Below, piece after piece: positions 52,670 through 63,063 of a stretch of 64,000 nt of DNA; positions within the stretch are counted from its first letter, which is position 1; every line of letters begins with the position of its first letter. Made by a program: the position numbers and the translations under genes. The DNA is from Arsukibacterium sp. UBA5043 (GTDB lineage Bacteria; Pseudomonadota; Gammaproteobacteria; Enterobacterales; Alteromonadaceae): contig DIBV01000016.1 of assembly GCA_002415085.1 (NCBI GenBank), positions 115,633 through 179,632 on the forward strand, in the 5' to 3' direction. Under the pieces are notes generated by a model. It was given only the letters and a program-made list of their open reading frames with translations. It ran no database searches and was not told the DNA's origin.

Positions 52670-52873
52670 ATGCAAACGAAGCGCACTTTATCCCAGTTTC
52701 TTTTGCCTGCCTGCTTATTGCTGGGCAGCATTATGCTAGCCGCCTGTGGTCAAAAAGGGCCTCTTACCTTACCACAAGCTGCACCAGAAGTGGCAGAGCC
52801 AGCACCAGAAAAGCCAGAGCAGCCCAACCCAGCTGAGCGTAGCAGCGAGGAGCAAATTCGTGGACCACTTTAA
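52670..52873 (+). CDS. lptM: LPS translocon lipoprotein LptM (YifL)
   Basis: 67 residues with a lipobox LAACGQKGPL (Cys about 26), the signature of LptM, which helps mature the LptD/LptE outer-membrane LPS translocon. The tail is Pro/Glu/Ala-rich. It precedes lysA, whose GTG start lies inside its 3' end. Its place ahead of dapF in E. coli (yifL-dapF) supports the call. Confidence 0.9.
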   Translation: MQTKRTLSQFLLPACLLLGSIMLAACGQKGPLTLPQAAPEVAEPAPEKPEQPNPAERSSEEQIRGPL

Positions 52874-54116
52874 TTATCAGCACGATAGCCTGTATGCTGA
52901 ACAGGTCGATCTAAATGCATTGGCAGCAGAATTTGGTACCCCTTGTTATGTCTACTCCAGAGCGACCATCGAGCGCCATTATCAGGCTTTTGCCTCTGCC
53001 GCGTCGGCGCATCCGCACAGCCTGGTGTGTTATGCGGTTAAAGCTAACAGCAATCTGGCGGTGCTGAATGTATTGAGTAAATTGGGCAGTGGCTTTGATA
53101 TCGTGTCCGGTGGCGAACTGCGCCGGGTCATTGCGGCAGGCGGCGACCCGGCCAAAGTGGTGTTTTCCGGCGTTGCCAAAACCGCTGAAGATATGCGATT
53201 TGCCCTGCAGCTGGGTATTAAGTGTTTTAATGTCGAATCTGAGGCTGAACTGGAGCGTCTGCAACAGGTCGCCAGCAGTTTAAATATTAAGGCGCCGGTC
53301 TCCTTGCGGGTAAACCCGGATATTGACGCTAAAACCCACCCTTATATTTCCACCGGTTTAAAAGCCAATAAATTTGGCATTGATATTTTAACCGCACCCG
53401 CAATATACCGGATGGCCAGCCAGATGAGCCACCTTAAGCTGGTGGGGGTAGATTGCCACATAGGTTCCCAGCTAACTGAAACCCAACCGTTTTTAGAAGC
53501 GCTGGAAAAATTGCTCAGTTTAATTGAGACACTGAAACAAGAGGGTATTGTGCTAAGCCATATCGATATCGGCGGTGGCCTTGGCGTAACTTATGATAAA
53601 GAAACGCCGCCGGCGCCGTATACCTACATCAGCAAAGTCGTCGAACGGTTACGAGGCTACCCTGAGCTGGAACTGATCATGGAACCTGGCCGGGCCATTA
53701 TGGCCAATGCGGGTATCTTGTTGACCCGGGTAGAATATTTAAAGCCGGGCCAGGAAAAGAACTTCGCCATCGTTGATGCCGCCATGAACGATTTAATCCG
53801 GCCGGCATTATACAGCGCCTGGCAGAATATCGTGCCGGTAAAGCAGCAGAGCAGCGAAACCACACAGCTTTATGATGTAGTAGGACCGGTGTGCGAGACC
53901 GGCGATTTTCTGGGTAAAGACCGCATGCTGGCCATAACTCAGGGTGATTTACTGGCGGTACGCTCAGCGGGCGCTTATGGCTTTACCATGAGCTCGAACT
54001 ACAACAGCCGGCCGCGGGTGGCCGAAGTCATGGTAGCGGGTGATCGCAGCCACCTTATCCGGGCCCGCGAACAATGGCAGGATTTATGGCGCGGCGAACA
54101 GCTGCTAACTGAATAG
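52860..54116 (+). CDS. lysA: diaminopimelate decarboxylase
   Basis: 418-residue PLP enzyme that makes L-lysine from meso-diaminopimelate. The PLP-lysine motif [12 protein letters not shown] (about 58-69), the HIGSQL and GGGLGVTY phosphate-binding segments, the [11 protein letters not shown] loop and the active-site CETGDF are present. GTG at 52860 with GAGGAG 7 bases upstream is chosen; the resulting N-terminus ([17 protein letters not shown]) matches the family. It overlaps lptM by 14 bases. Inserted between lptM and dapF, it groups lysine and peptidoglycan precursor genes. Confidence 0.96.
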   Translation: MDHFNYQHDSLYAEQVDLNALAAEFGTPCYVYSRATIERHYQAFASAASAHPHSLVCYAVKANSNLAVLNVLSKLGSGFDIVSGGELRRVIAAGGDPAKVVFSGVAKTAEDMRFALQLGIKCFNVESEAELERLQQVASSLNIKAPVSLRVNPDIDAKTHPYISTGLKANKFGIDILTAPAIYRMASQMSHLKLVGVDCHIGSQLTETQPFLEALEKLLSLIETLKQEGIVLSHIDIGGGLGVTYDKETPPAPYTYISKVVERLRGYPELELIMEPGRAIMANAGILLTRVEYLKPGQEKNFAIVDAAMNDLIRPALYSAWQNIVPVKQQSSETTQLYDVVGPVCETGDFLGKDRMLAITQGDLLAVRSAGAYGFTMSSNYNSRPRVAEVMVAGDRSHLIRAREQWQDLWRGEQLLTE

Positions 54117-54129
54117 TAATAAGGCGCCA

Positions 54130-54960
54130 ATGATCATTAACTTTTCAAAAATGCAGGGCCTTGGCAACGATTTTATGATGGTCGACAGCGTCAGCCAGAA
54201 TATTTTCCTGACCAAAGAACAAATCCGCCAGCTGGCCGATCGTAATTTTGGCATTGGTTTCGACCAATTACTGATGGTAGAGCCGCCGTATGATCCGGAA
54301 CTGGATTTTCATTACCGGATTTTTAATGCCGATGGCAGCGAAGTAGAACAATGCGGCAATGGTGCGCGCTGCTTTGCTAAATTTGTCCGCCACCGCGGCC
54401 TGACCAATAAAAGCAAAATTCAGGTAAGCACCAAATCGGCCAGAATAACCCTGTATGTGGAGCAGGATGGCCAGGTCACGGTAAATATGGGTATTCCCCA
54501 GCTTGACCCGGCGCTGGTGCCATTTAAAGCCCAGAAGCAGGAAGCTACCTATATTATGCGAGCTGAAGAACACACGGTACTTTGCGGTGTGGCCTCGATG
54601 GGTAACCCGCATGCCGTGCTTGAAGTAGACGATGTTGCCAGTGCCAACGTTGCAGAGTTGGGGCCGCTGCTGGAAGTGCATGAACGCTTTCCGCAAAAAG
54701 CCAATATTGGCTTTATGCAGGTAATATCGCCCTCACACATTAAATTGCGGGTATGGGAGCGCGGGGCGGGCGAAACACTGGCCTGCGGTACCGGCGCCTG
54801 TGCCGCGGTGGTCGTTGGCCAGCTGCAAAAAAAACTGGGGCCGCAGGTGCAGGTAGACTTGCCCGGTGGCAGCTTACATATTCGCTGGAATGGTCCGGGC
54901 CAGATAGTTAAAATGACCGGCCCGGCTGAACACGTATTCGATGGACAACTTTCGTTATGA
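54130..54960 (+). CDS. dapF: diaminopimelate epimerase
   Basis: 276-residue PLP-independent epimerase that converts LL- to meso-diaminopimelate. Both catalytic Cys are present: [16 protein letters not shown] (about 65-80) and [16 protein letters not shown] (about 215-230). It supplies the substrate of the lysA product and of cell-wall synthesis. It starts 13 bases after lysA and overlaps the DUF484 gene by 4 bases (ATGA). Confidence 0.97.
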   Translation: MIINFSKMQGLGNDFMMVDSVSQNIFLTKEQIRQLADRNFGIGFDQLLMVEPPYDPELDFHYRIFNADGSEVEQCGNGARCFAKFVRHRGLTNKSKIQVSTKSARITLYVEQDGQVTVNMGIPQLDPALVPFKAQKQEATYIMRAEEHTVLCGVASMGNPHAVLEVDDVASANVAELGPLLEVHERFPQKANIGFMQVISPSHIKLRVWERGAGETLACGTGACAAVVVGQLQKKLGPQVQVDLPGGSLHIRWNGPGQIVKMTGPAEHVFDGQLSL

Positions 54961-55613
54961 ATGACACCCTGACCCAGGACAAAGAAGCAATAGCCGTCAG
55001 CGTGGTGCTGGATTATTTACAAGATCATCCGGAGTTTTTTCAGCTGCATCCGCAGTTGTTACAACAGATGCGTCTGCCACATCAGCAACGGGGCAGCGTG
55101 TCGCTGGTAGAGCGCCAGCTGGAATTACAGCGCACTAAAATTGCCGCCCTGGAAGATGATATTACCCGCTTAATGTCTGTTGCCCGGCAGAACGAGCATA
55201 TTTTTCATGCGCTGAACACGCTGCATTTAAGTCTGCTGCATAAACCTACCCTGGAAGATGCTGAGCAGGCGCTACAACAGTTTGCTAAAAGTATGCCGCA
55301 AGTTCATGCCTGTCGCCTGGTTTGCCTGCAGCCCGATAGTAGCGCCATCAGCCAATATCAACTGTTATTGTCGCGCCGTCTAAGCAGCGACAATGTTTAT
55401 CTGGGCCGGTTGAACAAAGAAGAACAGCAGCCGCTGTTTGGCGACGCCATTCATTCGGTTGCGCTGGTACAGATTGGTAGCGGCCCTGGCTTGGCGCTAT
55501 TGGCGTTTGGCAGTGAGCAGGACGACCATTTTCAGCCGGCGATGGACCGCTTATTTATCCGCCATCTGGCCAAACTACTGGGCGAGGTTTTACCTGGTAA
55601 TGACCCTAGCTGA
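54957..55613 (+). CDS. DUF484 family protein
   Basis: 218 residues, cytoplasmic. It has the N-terminal [48 protein letters not shown] region and a GAF-like C-terminal domain that define DUF484 (YigA in E. coli). Function unknown, though the dapF-DUF484-xerC arrangement is highly conserved. It overlaps dapF and xerC, so all are translated from one mRNA. Confidence 0.92.
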   Translation: MNDTLTQDKEAIAVSVVLDYLQDHPEFFQLHPQLLQQMRLPHQQRGSVSLVERQLELQRTKIAALEDDITRLMSVARQNEHIFHALNTLHLSLLHKPTLEDAEQALQQFAKSMPQVHACRLVCLQPDSSAISQYQLLLSRRLSSDNVYLGRLNKEEQQPLFGDAIHSVALVQIGSGPGLALLAFGSEQDDHFQPAMDRLFIRHLAKLLGEVLPGNDPS

Positions 55614-56556
55614 GCCACGCTGGCAAAAAGATCTTGATGCCTACCTAAGCTACCTGCGCTTCGAGCGCGGTTATGCCAGTCGTACGTTACAAACTTACCG
55701 CCAACAGCTTGGCCTGGTTGCCAATAGCCAGGCTAACACGGCCAGCCAGAGCATAGCTGATGACGGTGTCACTTTTAGTTGGCACAGCCAAACTGAAAGC
55801 AGCTTACAACACTATCTGGCTAATGGCCGACGTCGCGGCTTAAGTGCCCGCAGTCTGGCCCTTGCCGTTGCAGCGCTGCGAGGCCTTTATCGTTACCTGC
55901 AACAACAACAGCAGGTTACTGATAATCCGGCACAGTACCTGACTGTACCAAAGCCAAAACAAAAGCTGCCAAAAAACCTTGATATAGACGCGTTGCAGCA
56001 TTTGCTCAGCTTCGACAGTAGCAGTGATGTGCTGGCTTGCCGCGATAAAGCGATGCTCGAGCTATTTTATTCTTCCGGCCTGCGCCTGGCAGAATTAGTG
56101 GGCAGCAATATTAACGATATCGATTGGCGTGAGAAGTTAATCAGGGTGCGCGGTAAAGGCAGTAAAGAACGGCAAATACCCATCGGTTCTGTTGCTTTGA
56201 ATGCGTTGCAACATTGGCTAAGTCAGCGCCATTTGTTGCTGGGCGATGCTACACCGCAACAGGATCACCACGCGCTGTTCTTAAGTAAACAGCAGCAACG
56301 CATCTCAGCGCGTCAGGTCAGGCAGCGGGTAAACCACTGGGCGAAACAACAGGGTCTGGGCCAGCAATTACACCCGCATATGTTGCGTCACTCGTTTGCC
56401 AGCCATCTGCTGCAATCAAGCTCAGATCTGCGCGCTGTGCAGGACTTACTGGGCCATGCCAACGTTAGTACCACCCAGGTTTACACCCATCTTGATTTTC
56501 AGCATCTGGCGGCGGTGTACGACAACGCTCACCCAAGGGCCAGGAAAAAGCCGTAA
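55600..56556 (+). CDS. xerC: tyrosine recombinase XerC
   Basis: 318-residue recombinase that, with XerD, resolves chromosome dimers at dif. The N-terminal SAM-like core-binding domain (about 8-110) is followed by a catalytic domain with Arg in SSGLRLAELVG (about 165), Lys in VRGKGSKERQIP, HMLRHSFASHLL (about 260, His and Arg), His in LGHANVSTTQ and the nucleophile Tyr in VYTHLD (about 293). The ATG at 55600 overlaps the DUF484 gene by 14 bases; the long upstream frame is a shadow. Somewhat longer than E. coli XerC (298). Confidence 0.95.
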   Translation: MTLAEPRWQKDLDAYLSYLRFERGYASRTLQTYRQQLGLVANSQANTASQSIADDGVTFSWHSQTESSLQHYLANGRRRGLSARSLALAVAALRGLYRYLQQQQQVTDNPAQYLTVPKPKQKLPKNLDIDALQHLLSFDSSSDVLACRDKAMLELFYSSGLRLAELVGSNINDIDWREKLIRVRGKGSKERQIPIGSVALNALQHWLSQRHLLLGDATPQQDHHALFLSKQQQRISARQVRQRVNHWAKQQGLGQQLHPHMLRHSFASHLLQSSSDLRAVQDLLGHANVSTTQVYTHLDFQHLAAVYDNAHPRARKKP

Positions 56557-56651
56557 TCTTTCACCACAAACCATAAAAGGTGTAATGCCGTATTGTTACA
56601 GTGAAGCGGTTTAATCTGCGCTCTTGCCGGATTTTGATTTGGGGAAAATAC

Positions 56652-57356
56652 ATGCAAATTTTTAAAGCTCTCTCTGATATTAAGGCGTTGTCATTCGATT
56701 TAGATGACACCTTATATGACAATAAACCGATTATCGAAGCAGCAGAGCAGGCGATGCTTAGTGCTTTGCTTAAACACGCACCGGCGAGTAAGGGTAGAGA
56801 TAGTAATTTCTGGTGGCAACATCGTTTAAAACTGGCCAAAGTTGAACCGGAACTGCGGCATGATATTGGCCGCTGGCGCCTGCTGGGTATTGAGGCAGGG
56901 CTGGTCGAGCTGGGCATAGCGCGCAACGAGGCTAAAAAAGTGGCGCAGCAGGGGTATGACGCGTTTCTCGACGCCCGCACCAGAATAAGCTTAACAGCAG
57001 AGGTCAATGAGCTGCTAACTGCTCTCGCTGAACGTTACCAGCTAATTGCGATTACCAACGGTAACGCCTGTATTAACAAAATGGGCTTGGGTGAGGTGTT
57101 TGAATTCAGCCTGCAGGCTGGTCCTGGTGGCAAGATGAAACCCTATCCGGATATGTTTCAGGCAGCGGCAGAGCGCCTTAAGCTGGCCCCTGCGCAAATT
57201 CTGCATATTGGTGATAGCCATCGCGCCGATGTAATGGGCGCCTTAGCCGCAGGCTGCCAGGCAGCCTGGCTCGATCACCATCGGCAACCGGTCAGCATCT
57301 TACCGCATATCCGACTAACCGATGTGCGGCAGTTAGGGGCTTTAATTACAGCTTAA
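56652..57356 (+). CDS. yigB: HAD hydrolase, FMN/5-amino-ribitylamino-uracil-phosphate phosphatase type
   Basis: 234 residues of the HAD superfamily. Motif I FDLDDTLYDN (about 15-24) contains both Asp nucleophile and acid, motif II ITNGN (about 135) the Thr/Ser, and motif III/IV GDSHRADVMGALAAG (about 190-204) the acidic residues. E. coli YigB, in the same xerC-yigB-uvrD position, dephosphorylates FMN and a riboflavin intermediate. ATG at 56652 preferred over 56601, where the extra residues are unrelated. Confidence 0.9.
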   Translation: MQIFKALSDIKALSFDLDDTLYDNKPIIEAAEQAMLSALLKHAPASKGRDSNFWWQHRLKLAKVEPELRHDIGRWRLLGIEAGLVELGIARNEAKKVAQQGYDAFLDARTRISLTAEVNELLTALAERYQLIAITNGNACINKMGLGEVFEFSLQAGPGGKMKPYPDMFQAAAERLKLAPAQILHIGDSHRADVMGALAAGCQAAWLDHHRQPVSILPHIRLTDVRQLGALITA

Positions 57357-57727
57357 CTGGCTGCCGGGGCTGATGACCTGAAACCGGCAACTACCCAGAT
57401 AATAATTAAGTAGATGAGGACCGGCGGCACTACTGCTAAAAATAACGCTGTGGTTATAGTGGTTGTTTTAGATTGTTGCACCTGATTTAACTGCTGCTGA
57501 TATCGCTCAGCTAATTGCGCTGGGCTGTGCCCGTTAAGATGGTGTGTAATTGAGCCTGCCAGGGTGCCGTCCGGTTCCGGCTGTGCTTCCATTCGCTGTA
57601 CCGCTGCAGTAAGTTCCACAATGCGTTCATCTGCAAAACTAAGGTCCGAATGAGCTGCAAATGCCAGATAGCCGACCCACCCAACAACGAGAATACAATA
57701 AAGCCGTTGCCAACCATTTAACCGCAT
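57353..57727 (-). CDS. small two-helix membrane protein, unknown
   Basis: 124 residues with transmembrane helices near 8-24 and 92-114, joined by a charged periplasmic or cytoplasmic loop with a coiled-coil-like stretch (LAERYQQQLNQVQQSK). AGGAAAA lies before the ATG. It overlaps the HAD gene end by 4 bases on the opposite strand. The next gene on the same strand (57793) is also a membrane-anchored unknown; the two may be one unit inserted between yigB and uvrD. No family recognised. Confidence 0.65.
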   Translation of the reverse strand: MRLNGWQRLYCILVVGWVGYLAFAAHSDLSFADERIVELTAAVQRMEAQPEPDGTLAGSITHHLNGHSPAQLAERYQQQLNQVQQSKTTTITTALFLAVVPPVLIYLIIIWVVAGFRSSAPAAS

Positions 57728-57792
57728 ACCATTTTCCTAATTCCACACCAGAAATTGTTTTAACACGCAAATAGCCGTTGAGCAACAAATAA

Positions 57793-58542
57793 TCAAACTA
57801 ATGAAACCTGACAGTTGATATAAAAATCGATAACCGGTTTAGAATTATGCAGGCCATTCAACCTGCAATAAGGCTTTCCAGCAATTTCAGTGGTTTGCCA
57901 GCTTAATTCTGGTAGCAGAATCGGTAGTACTGCTACAGCACAATCGGAAACACTGCCGCCATTAACTAGCTTAGTTGCGCTAATAAACGGCTTGTTTTTA
58001 ATTAACCCAACCGGAATAGTCAGGCTGTGTCTTTCAGCCAATTTATTGGCAATAACGTCTATCTCGCCCGCAGCTGAAATTCGCAGGTCATAACTTAAAT
58101 AAACGCTGGTGCTGTCAGTACGCTCAGGGTAATTCACGGTTATGCGCTTAACCTGGCGATTAACCTCGACTGCATTCTCAGAGTAGCCAACCGTGAAATC
58201 GGCAGGGTTAAGCCAAATCGATTTGGGTTTAAACAAGTCAACCAACGGTTGCCAGAAAGGATCGGCAGTTCTGTTATGCAATGTTTGCATTGCGATATTC
58301 AGTTGACCCAGTCTGGTGCTATCGAAAGTATGCTCAATAGCCAGTAACTCATTACTATCCTGGCAGCTGGCCGGCGCTGCATCGGCAAACCGCTTAAGTG
58401 CCATATCAGGTAGCAGTTCAATGCTTAGCTGCTTATGCGCCGTGCCGGTTACCGGTTGATCCTCACCGCCGATCGCCAGCGATAGTAAAACCACCGCTAT
58501 AGCAACCATCCCCACAAGACTTACAATCAATTTATAGGGCAT
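57793..58542 (-). CDS. membrane-anchored periplasmic protein, unknown
   Basis: 249 residues. An N-terminal anchor (about 4-25) is followed by a mostly beta-strand domain with four Cys (about 60, 202, 224 and 244), which may form disulfides in the periplasm. AGGATAG precedes the ATG. It is followed by the small two-helix gene on the same strand and is divergent from uvrD. The sequence gives no family I know. Confidence 0.65.
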   Translation of the reverse strand: MPYKLIVSLVGMVAIAVVLLSLAIGGEDQPVTGTAHKQLSIELLPDMALKRFADAAPASCQDSNELLAIEHTFDSTRLGQLNIAMQTLHNRTADPFWQPLVDLFKPKSIWLNPADFTVGYSENAVEVNRQVKRITVNYPERTDSTSVYLSYDLRISAAGEIDVIANKLAERHSLTIPVGLIKNKPFISATKLVNGGSVSDCAVAVLPILLPELSWQTTEIAGKPYCRLNGLHNSKPVIDFYINCQVSLV

Positions 58543-58625
58543 GCGGCTATCCTGATGATTGTTTTTTAAGCAAAATATAACCAGTTCCTGAATTAAATAC
58601 CAGTTATTTATCTGGACAAAAAGGC

Positions 58626-58651
58626 AATAACCACTCCAGACACTGGTTATT
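58626..58651. promoter_or_regulatory. operator-like dyad upstream of uvrD
   Basis: AATAACCA (58626-58633) and TGGTTATT (58644-58651) form a perfect 8-base inverted repeat spaced by 10. The right arm lies in GGTTATTTATCCA, and a related GTTATTTATC occurs at about 58602-58611. No LexA box (CTGT-N8-ACAG), the usual control of uvrD, was found here. Confidence 0.35.
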
Positions 58652-58734
58652 TATCCACTAAAATTCTGTTGCTTTACTTGGCGCTTACCGCAGGGCTGTT
58701 ATAATGGCCGCAAATGGTTTACTGAGATGTGCTG

Positions 58735-60906
58735 ATGGATGTATCCAACCTGCTGGATGGCTTAAACGATAAACAACGTGACGCGGTGGCTGCGCCTGCG
58801 CAGCATATGCTGATTTTAGCCGGTGCCGGTAGTGGTAAAACCCGGGTTCTGGTGCATCGTTTAGCCTGGTTAATGCAGGTAGAAACCGTCGCACCCTATA
58901 GCTTACTGGCGGTAACCTTTACCAATAAAGCGGCGCAGGAAATGCGTGGCCGGATTGAAAGTACTATCGGTGTCAGCTTAAACAACCTGTGGATGGGTAC
59001 CTTTCACGGCTTGTCCCACCGGATGCTGCGGGCGCATTATCAGCAGGCCGGTTTGCCGCAGGGCTTTCAGATCATTGACTCGGATGATCAGTACCGTTTG
59101 GTGAAGCGGGTACTAAAAGCGCTGAACCTGGATGAAAAGCACTGGCCAGCCAAACAAATTCAGTGGTTTATTAATGGCCGCAAAGACGATGGTCAGCGCC
59201 CGGGTATGATTGATGCCGGCGGTGATTTCAGCCTGCAACAAATGGTTAAAATTTATGCTGCCTATCAGGAAATGTGTGACCGCGCAGGCTTAGTCGACTT
59301 TGCCGAAATTCTGCTACGCAGCTTTGAGCTGCTTAAAAACCATGCTGATGTGCGCGGCCATTATCAGCAGCGGTTCCGGCATATTCTGGTAGACGAGTTT
59401 CAGGACACCAATGCTATTCAATATAACTGGCTGAGGTTACTGGCCGGTACCGCGGCTAAAGTGATGATCGTTGGCGATGATGATCAATCCATTTACGGCT
59501 GGCGTGGTGCCAGAGTTGAGAATATTCAGCAGTTTTTGCGCGACTTTGATGGCGCAGAAACTATTCGTCTAGAACAGAACTACCGTTCTACTGCCACTAT
59601 CTTAAAAGCCGCCAACGCGGTGATTGCCAATAACAGTGGCCGGCTGGGTAAAGACTTATGGACTGACGGCAGTGACGGTGAAACCATTTCACTGTATACC
59701 GCCTTTAATGAACTGGACGAAGCCCGCTTTATAGTCAGCCGTATTCGTAGCTGGCATAACCAGGGCGGCAGCCTGACCGAAAGCGCTATTTTATACCGTA
59801 ACAATGCCCAGTCGCGGGTACTGGAAGAAGCGCTTATTCAGGAAGGCCTGCATTATCGTATTTATGGCGGTTTACGCTTTTATGAGCGACAGGAAATTAA
59901 AGATGCGCTGGCTTATTTACGCTTGATCAGCAACCGCCAGGATGATGCGGCGATGGAGCGGATTATCAATACCCCGGCCCGCGGCATTGGCGATACCACG
60001 ATGAATAAGGTGCGACTACACGCCCGCAGTGAACAGCAGACTCTGTGGCAGGCGCTGCAGCAGATGTTACAGCAAAAGCAACTCAGTGGCCGCGCCGCCA
60101 ATGCCATTGAACAGTTTATGCAGCTAGTTGATAAGTTAGAGCAGGAGCTAACTGATTTGCCGTTGTTTGAACAGGCTGAGCACATTATTAAACAATCTGG
60201 CTTATATGCGATGTATCAGGCCGAGAAAGGCGAGAAAGCCCAGACCCGGATAGAGAACTTAAATGAGCTGGTAACGGCCTGTCAGAACTTTAACAGCAAC
60301 ACCGTAGAAGATATGACACCGCTGGCGGCTTTTTTATCGCAAGCCGCGTTGGAAGCAGGTGATTATCAGGCTGAAGAGCATTCAGACGCGGTGCAATTAA
60401 TGACCCTGCACAGCGCCAAAGGGCTGGAATTTCCGCTGGTGTTTATTTGTGGTCTGGAAGAAGGCATGTTCCCCAGCCAGCAAAGCGGTGATGACCCGAC
60501 CCGCTTAGAAGAAGAGCGCCGGCTTTGTTATGTCGGCATGACTCGTGCCATGCAAAAGCTATATTTATGTCACGCCGAGAGTCGTCGTTTATATGGCCAG
60601 GAGCAATATCATAAAGCATCCCGCTTTATCCGCGAGATCCCGGTTGAATATCTTGAAGAAATTCGCTTAACCACCCAGGTTAGCCGGCCCACCCAGACTA
60701 ATCGTTTTGGTAGTGCTGCCAGTCATGTTGCCTTTGAAAATACCGGTTTTCAGCTGGGTCAGCGGGTACTACATGAAAAGTTTGGTGAAGGTACCGTGCT
60801 AAATTATGAAGGCGTCGGCGCGCAATCACGCATTCAGGTTAATTTTGATCAGCTGGGTAGCAAATGGCTGATGACCGGCTACGCTAAGTTACAGGCCATT
60901 AGCTAA
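58735..60906 (+). CDS. uvrD: DNA helicase II
   Basis: 723-residue superfamily 1 helicase for nucleotide excision and mismatch repair. Walker A GAGSGKTRVL (about 29-38), motif II VDEFQDTN (about 220), motif III GDDDQSIYGWRGA, motif IV EQNYRSTATIL, and motif V/VI TLHSAKGLEFPLVF and VGMTRAMQKLYL are all present. The C-terminal tail VLHEKFGEGTVLNYEG is the RNA-polymerase-binding Tudor-like domain of UvrD. ATG at 58735 (MDVSNLLDGLNDKQRDAV) matches E. coli; GTG two codons earlier is rejected. It directly abuts tmcA. Confidence 0.97.
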   Translation: MDVSNLLDGLNDKQRDAVAAPAQHMLILAGAGSGKTRVLVHRLAWLMQVETVAPYSLLAVTFTNKAAQEMRGRIESTIGVSLNNLWMGTFHGLSHRMLRAHYQQAGLPQGFQIIDSDDQYRLVKRVLKALNLDEKHWPAKQIQWFINGRKDDGQRPGMIDAGGDFSLQQMVKIYAAYQEMCDRAGLVDFAEILLRSFELLKNHADVRGHYQQRFRHILVDEFQDTNAIQYNWLRLLAGTAAKVMIVGDDDQSIYGWRGARVENIQQFLRDFDGAETIRLEQNYRSTATILKAANAVIANNSGRLGKDLWTDGSDGETISLYTAFNELDEARFIVSRIRSWHNQGGSLTESAILYRNNAQSRVLEEALIQEGLHYRIYGGLRFYERQEIKDALAYLRLISNRQDDAAMERIINTPARGIGDTTMNKVRLHARSEQQTLWQALQQMLQQKQLSGRAANAIEQFMQLVDKLEQELTDLPLFEQAEHIIKQSGLYAMYQAEKGEKAQTRIENLNELVTACQNFNSNTVEDMTPLAAFLSQAALEAGDYQAEEHSDAVQLMTLHSAKGLEFPLVFICGLEEGMFPSQQSGDDPTRLEEERRLCYVGMTRAMQKLYLCHAESRRLYGQEQYHKASRFIREIPVEYLEEIRLTTQVSRPTQTNRFGSAASHVAFENTGFQLGQRVLHEKFGEGTVLNYEGVGAQSRIQVNFDQLGSKWLMTGYAKLQAIS

Positions 60907-62970
60907 ATGTCGCTAACGGCTTATTTGCAGCCGCTACTGGCGCAAGCAGCCACTCAGCATTGTCGGCTGCCAGTGCTGCTGCAGGGCGATGCTGAGCCCC
61001 TGCTAAACCAGGTTACGACGTTGCTGGCGCAGTTAAAACCAGAAAAACTATATTGGCTGGGCGACCAGGCGCCGGTTAACAGCATAGCCCTGCAAGCTGG
61101 CAATAATTATCAGCTGCTAGGCAGCGAATGCGATATGCTGATCATTAATGCGTTCAATGGATTTAATGCTGATCTCATCGCCGCCAGTGCAGGTTGTTTA
61201 AAAGCCGGTTGCTTGTGGCTAATTATGGCGCCAACTGATCAGAATTGGTGGCAGCAGCCTAACCCTGCTCATGCCAGACTTCTACCCTATCCACTGGATG
61301 CAGCTGCACATCAGGGACAGTTTATTGCGTTCTGGTTGGCCCGTCTGCAAGATTGCCCAATTGTTAAATTACAATTTAGTGATAACCAGCTTACGGTTAC
61401 CCAAGCACTTGCGTTGCCTGACTTCACCAGCCCTGCATCAGTACAGGTACCTTATGCCAGCGCTGAGCAGCAATTAGCCGTAAACGCTATATTAAAAGTT
61501 GTATCCGGCCACCGTAAACGTCCACTGGTATTAGTAGCCGATCGGGGACGCGGTAAATCTGCGGCTCTAGGTCTGGCTGCAGCATTACTGGTGCAGCAGG
61601 GGAAAAAACAACTGGTGATCACTGCCGCCAGCCCAAATGCTGTGGTTACGGCAATTACTCATTATCAGAGCCAGATGGCGGATACGCCAGGCCTGCGCTT
61701 TATACCAGTAGACACCTTGTTGTCGGAAAAACCAGAACTTGATTTGCTGCTGATTGACGAAGCGGCAGCTCTGCCTACCGCCGTATTAAAGCAACTTGCC
61801 GATAACTACAGCAGAATTGTCTTTGCCACTACTGAGCATGGCTATGAAGGAACAGGCCGCGGCTTCCAACTGCGTTTTCAACGTTATCTTGAACAAACAC
61901 AAAGTGGCTGGAAGCGCCTTCAGTTAACGCAGCCAGTGCGCTATCAGCAGCATGACCCGCTGGAGCAGCTTATTTTTGAAAGCTTTCTGTTGCGCCAGCC
62001 TGTAACAGCTTCGAGCTATCAACCAGATCAGCCCGTACAGCTGCGTCAATATAAGTGCAATGACTGGCTGGCAGCACCTGAGCAACTTGCCGCAGTATTT
62101 CATCTGCTTAGCCAGGCCCATTACCAGACTCAGGTAAAGGACCTGGCTGCACTACTTGATAATCCGCAGCTTAGTGTGATTGCGCTGTATCAGCACAATC
62201 GGTTATTAGCATGCGCTTTACTAAGCCATGAAGGTGATTTAGAACCAGAACTATGTACGCTGATTTATCATGGTAAACGGCGGGTTCAGGGACATTTGCT
62301 GGCACAAAGCCTGGCGTTTCATCTGGCAAAACCGCAACTTGCCGCTGATCGTTTGGTCAGGGTAATGCGGATCGCCGTCGAGCAGAACCTACAACGCCAT
62401 GGGCTGGGCAGTCTATTATTAGCGGAACTGGCCAACAAATTAAAGCAACAGGGTATCAACTGGCTGGGTACCAGCTTTGGGGTAAGTCAGGGCCTGATAA
62501 GGTTTTGGCTGCAGGCAAAGTATATTCCAGTCAGGCTTAGTCATTTTGCTGACAACGCCAGCAGCGAACCCTCACTTCTGATGCTTCAGTCTCTTTCTGG
62601 TAAGGACGAAATTGTTCAACAGCTTTGCAAGCAGTTAGGTGAAGAGCTGTATCACTGCATATCGGAATATCCAGCAAATCTGAATTTTAAAGTGATTAGC
62701 GAGCTAATTCAGCCACCCGCGCGAGCGATCACTGAAAACGAGATTGCACAGCTGCAGCTATTTGCCCATGGCCAACGCCCTTACGAGCTTGTCGCTGGCT
62801 TACTGTTAAACTGGTTTAATCTGCATTTCCAGCAACTTGATCTTACTTCAGCAAGCATTTTAGCAGCCCGCTTATGGCACAAACAAAGCTGGCAGCAGAT
62901 CTGCCAACGGTTTAACCTGGATGGCAAAGCTGCATGTATTAAACTTATCAGACAATCTATTTACGATTAG
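60907..62970 (+). CDS. tmcA: tRNA(Met) cytidine acetyltransferase
   Basis: 687-residue enzyme that makes N4-acetylcytidine at the wobble base of elongator tRNA(Met), using acetyl-CoA and ATP. The DEAD-like RNA helicase domain has Walker A RGRGKSAALG (about 213-222) and LLIDEAAALPTAVL, with TTEHGYEGTGRGFQLRF. The GNAT domain follows (about 430-530; IAVEQNLQRHGLGSLLLAEL) and then a C-terminal tRNA-binding tail. The ATG follows the uvrD stop immediately, so the genes are probably co-transcribed. Confidence 0.95.
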   Translation: MSLTAYLQPLLAQAATQHCRLPVLLQGDAEPLLNQVTTLLAQLKPEKLYWLGDQAPVNSIALQAGNNYQLLGSECDMLIINAFNGFNADLIAASAGCLKAGCLWLIMAPTDQNWWQQPNPAHARLLPYPLDAAAHQGQFIAFWLARLQDCPIVKLQFSDNQLTVTQALALPDFTSPASVQVPYASAEQQLAVNAILKVVSGHRKRPLVLVADRGRGKSAALGLAAALLVQQGKKQLVITAASPNAVVTAITHYQSQMADTPGLRFIPVDTLLSEKPELDLLLIDEAAALPTAVLKQLADNYSRIVFATTEHGYEGTGRGFQLRFQRYLEQTQSGWKRLQLTQPVRYQQHDPLEQLIFESFLLRQPVTASSYQPDQPVQLRQYKCNDWLAAPEQLAAVFHLLSQAHYQTQVKDLAALLDNPQLSVIALYQHNRLLACALLSHEGDLEPELCTLIYHGKRRVQGHLLAQSLAFHLAKPQLAADRLVRVMRIAVEQNLQRHGLGSLLLAELANKLKQQGINWLGTSFGVSQGLIRFWLQAKYIPVRLSHFADNASSEPSLLMLQSLSGKDEIVQQLCKQLGEELYHCISEYPANLNFKVISELIQPPARAITENEIAQLQLFAHGQRPYELVAGLLLNWFNLHFQQLDLTSASILAARLWHKQSWQQICQRFNLDGKAACIKLIRQSIYD

Positions 62971-63063
62971 TTGAAACTGGTCTTGCCAGCAACACTGTTT
63001 TAACGATTAAAAAAGTGCTAATGTTCCGCGATTTTTATTTAATGCTGATAGTTAAACTCTTCT

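Noticed and set aside
58543-58734. LexA box before uvrD
   Set aside because: No CTGT-N8-ACAG or close variant was found; the only dyad is AATAACCA/TGGTTATT.
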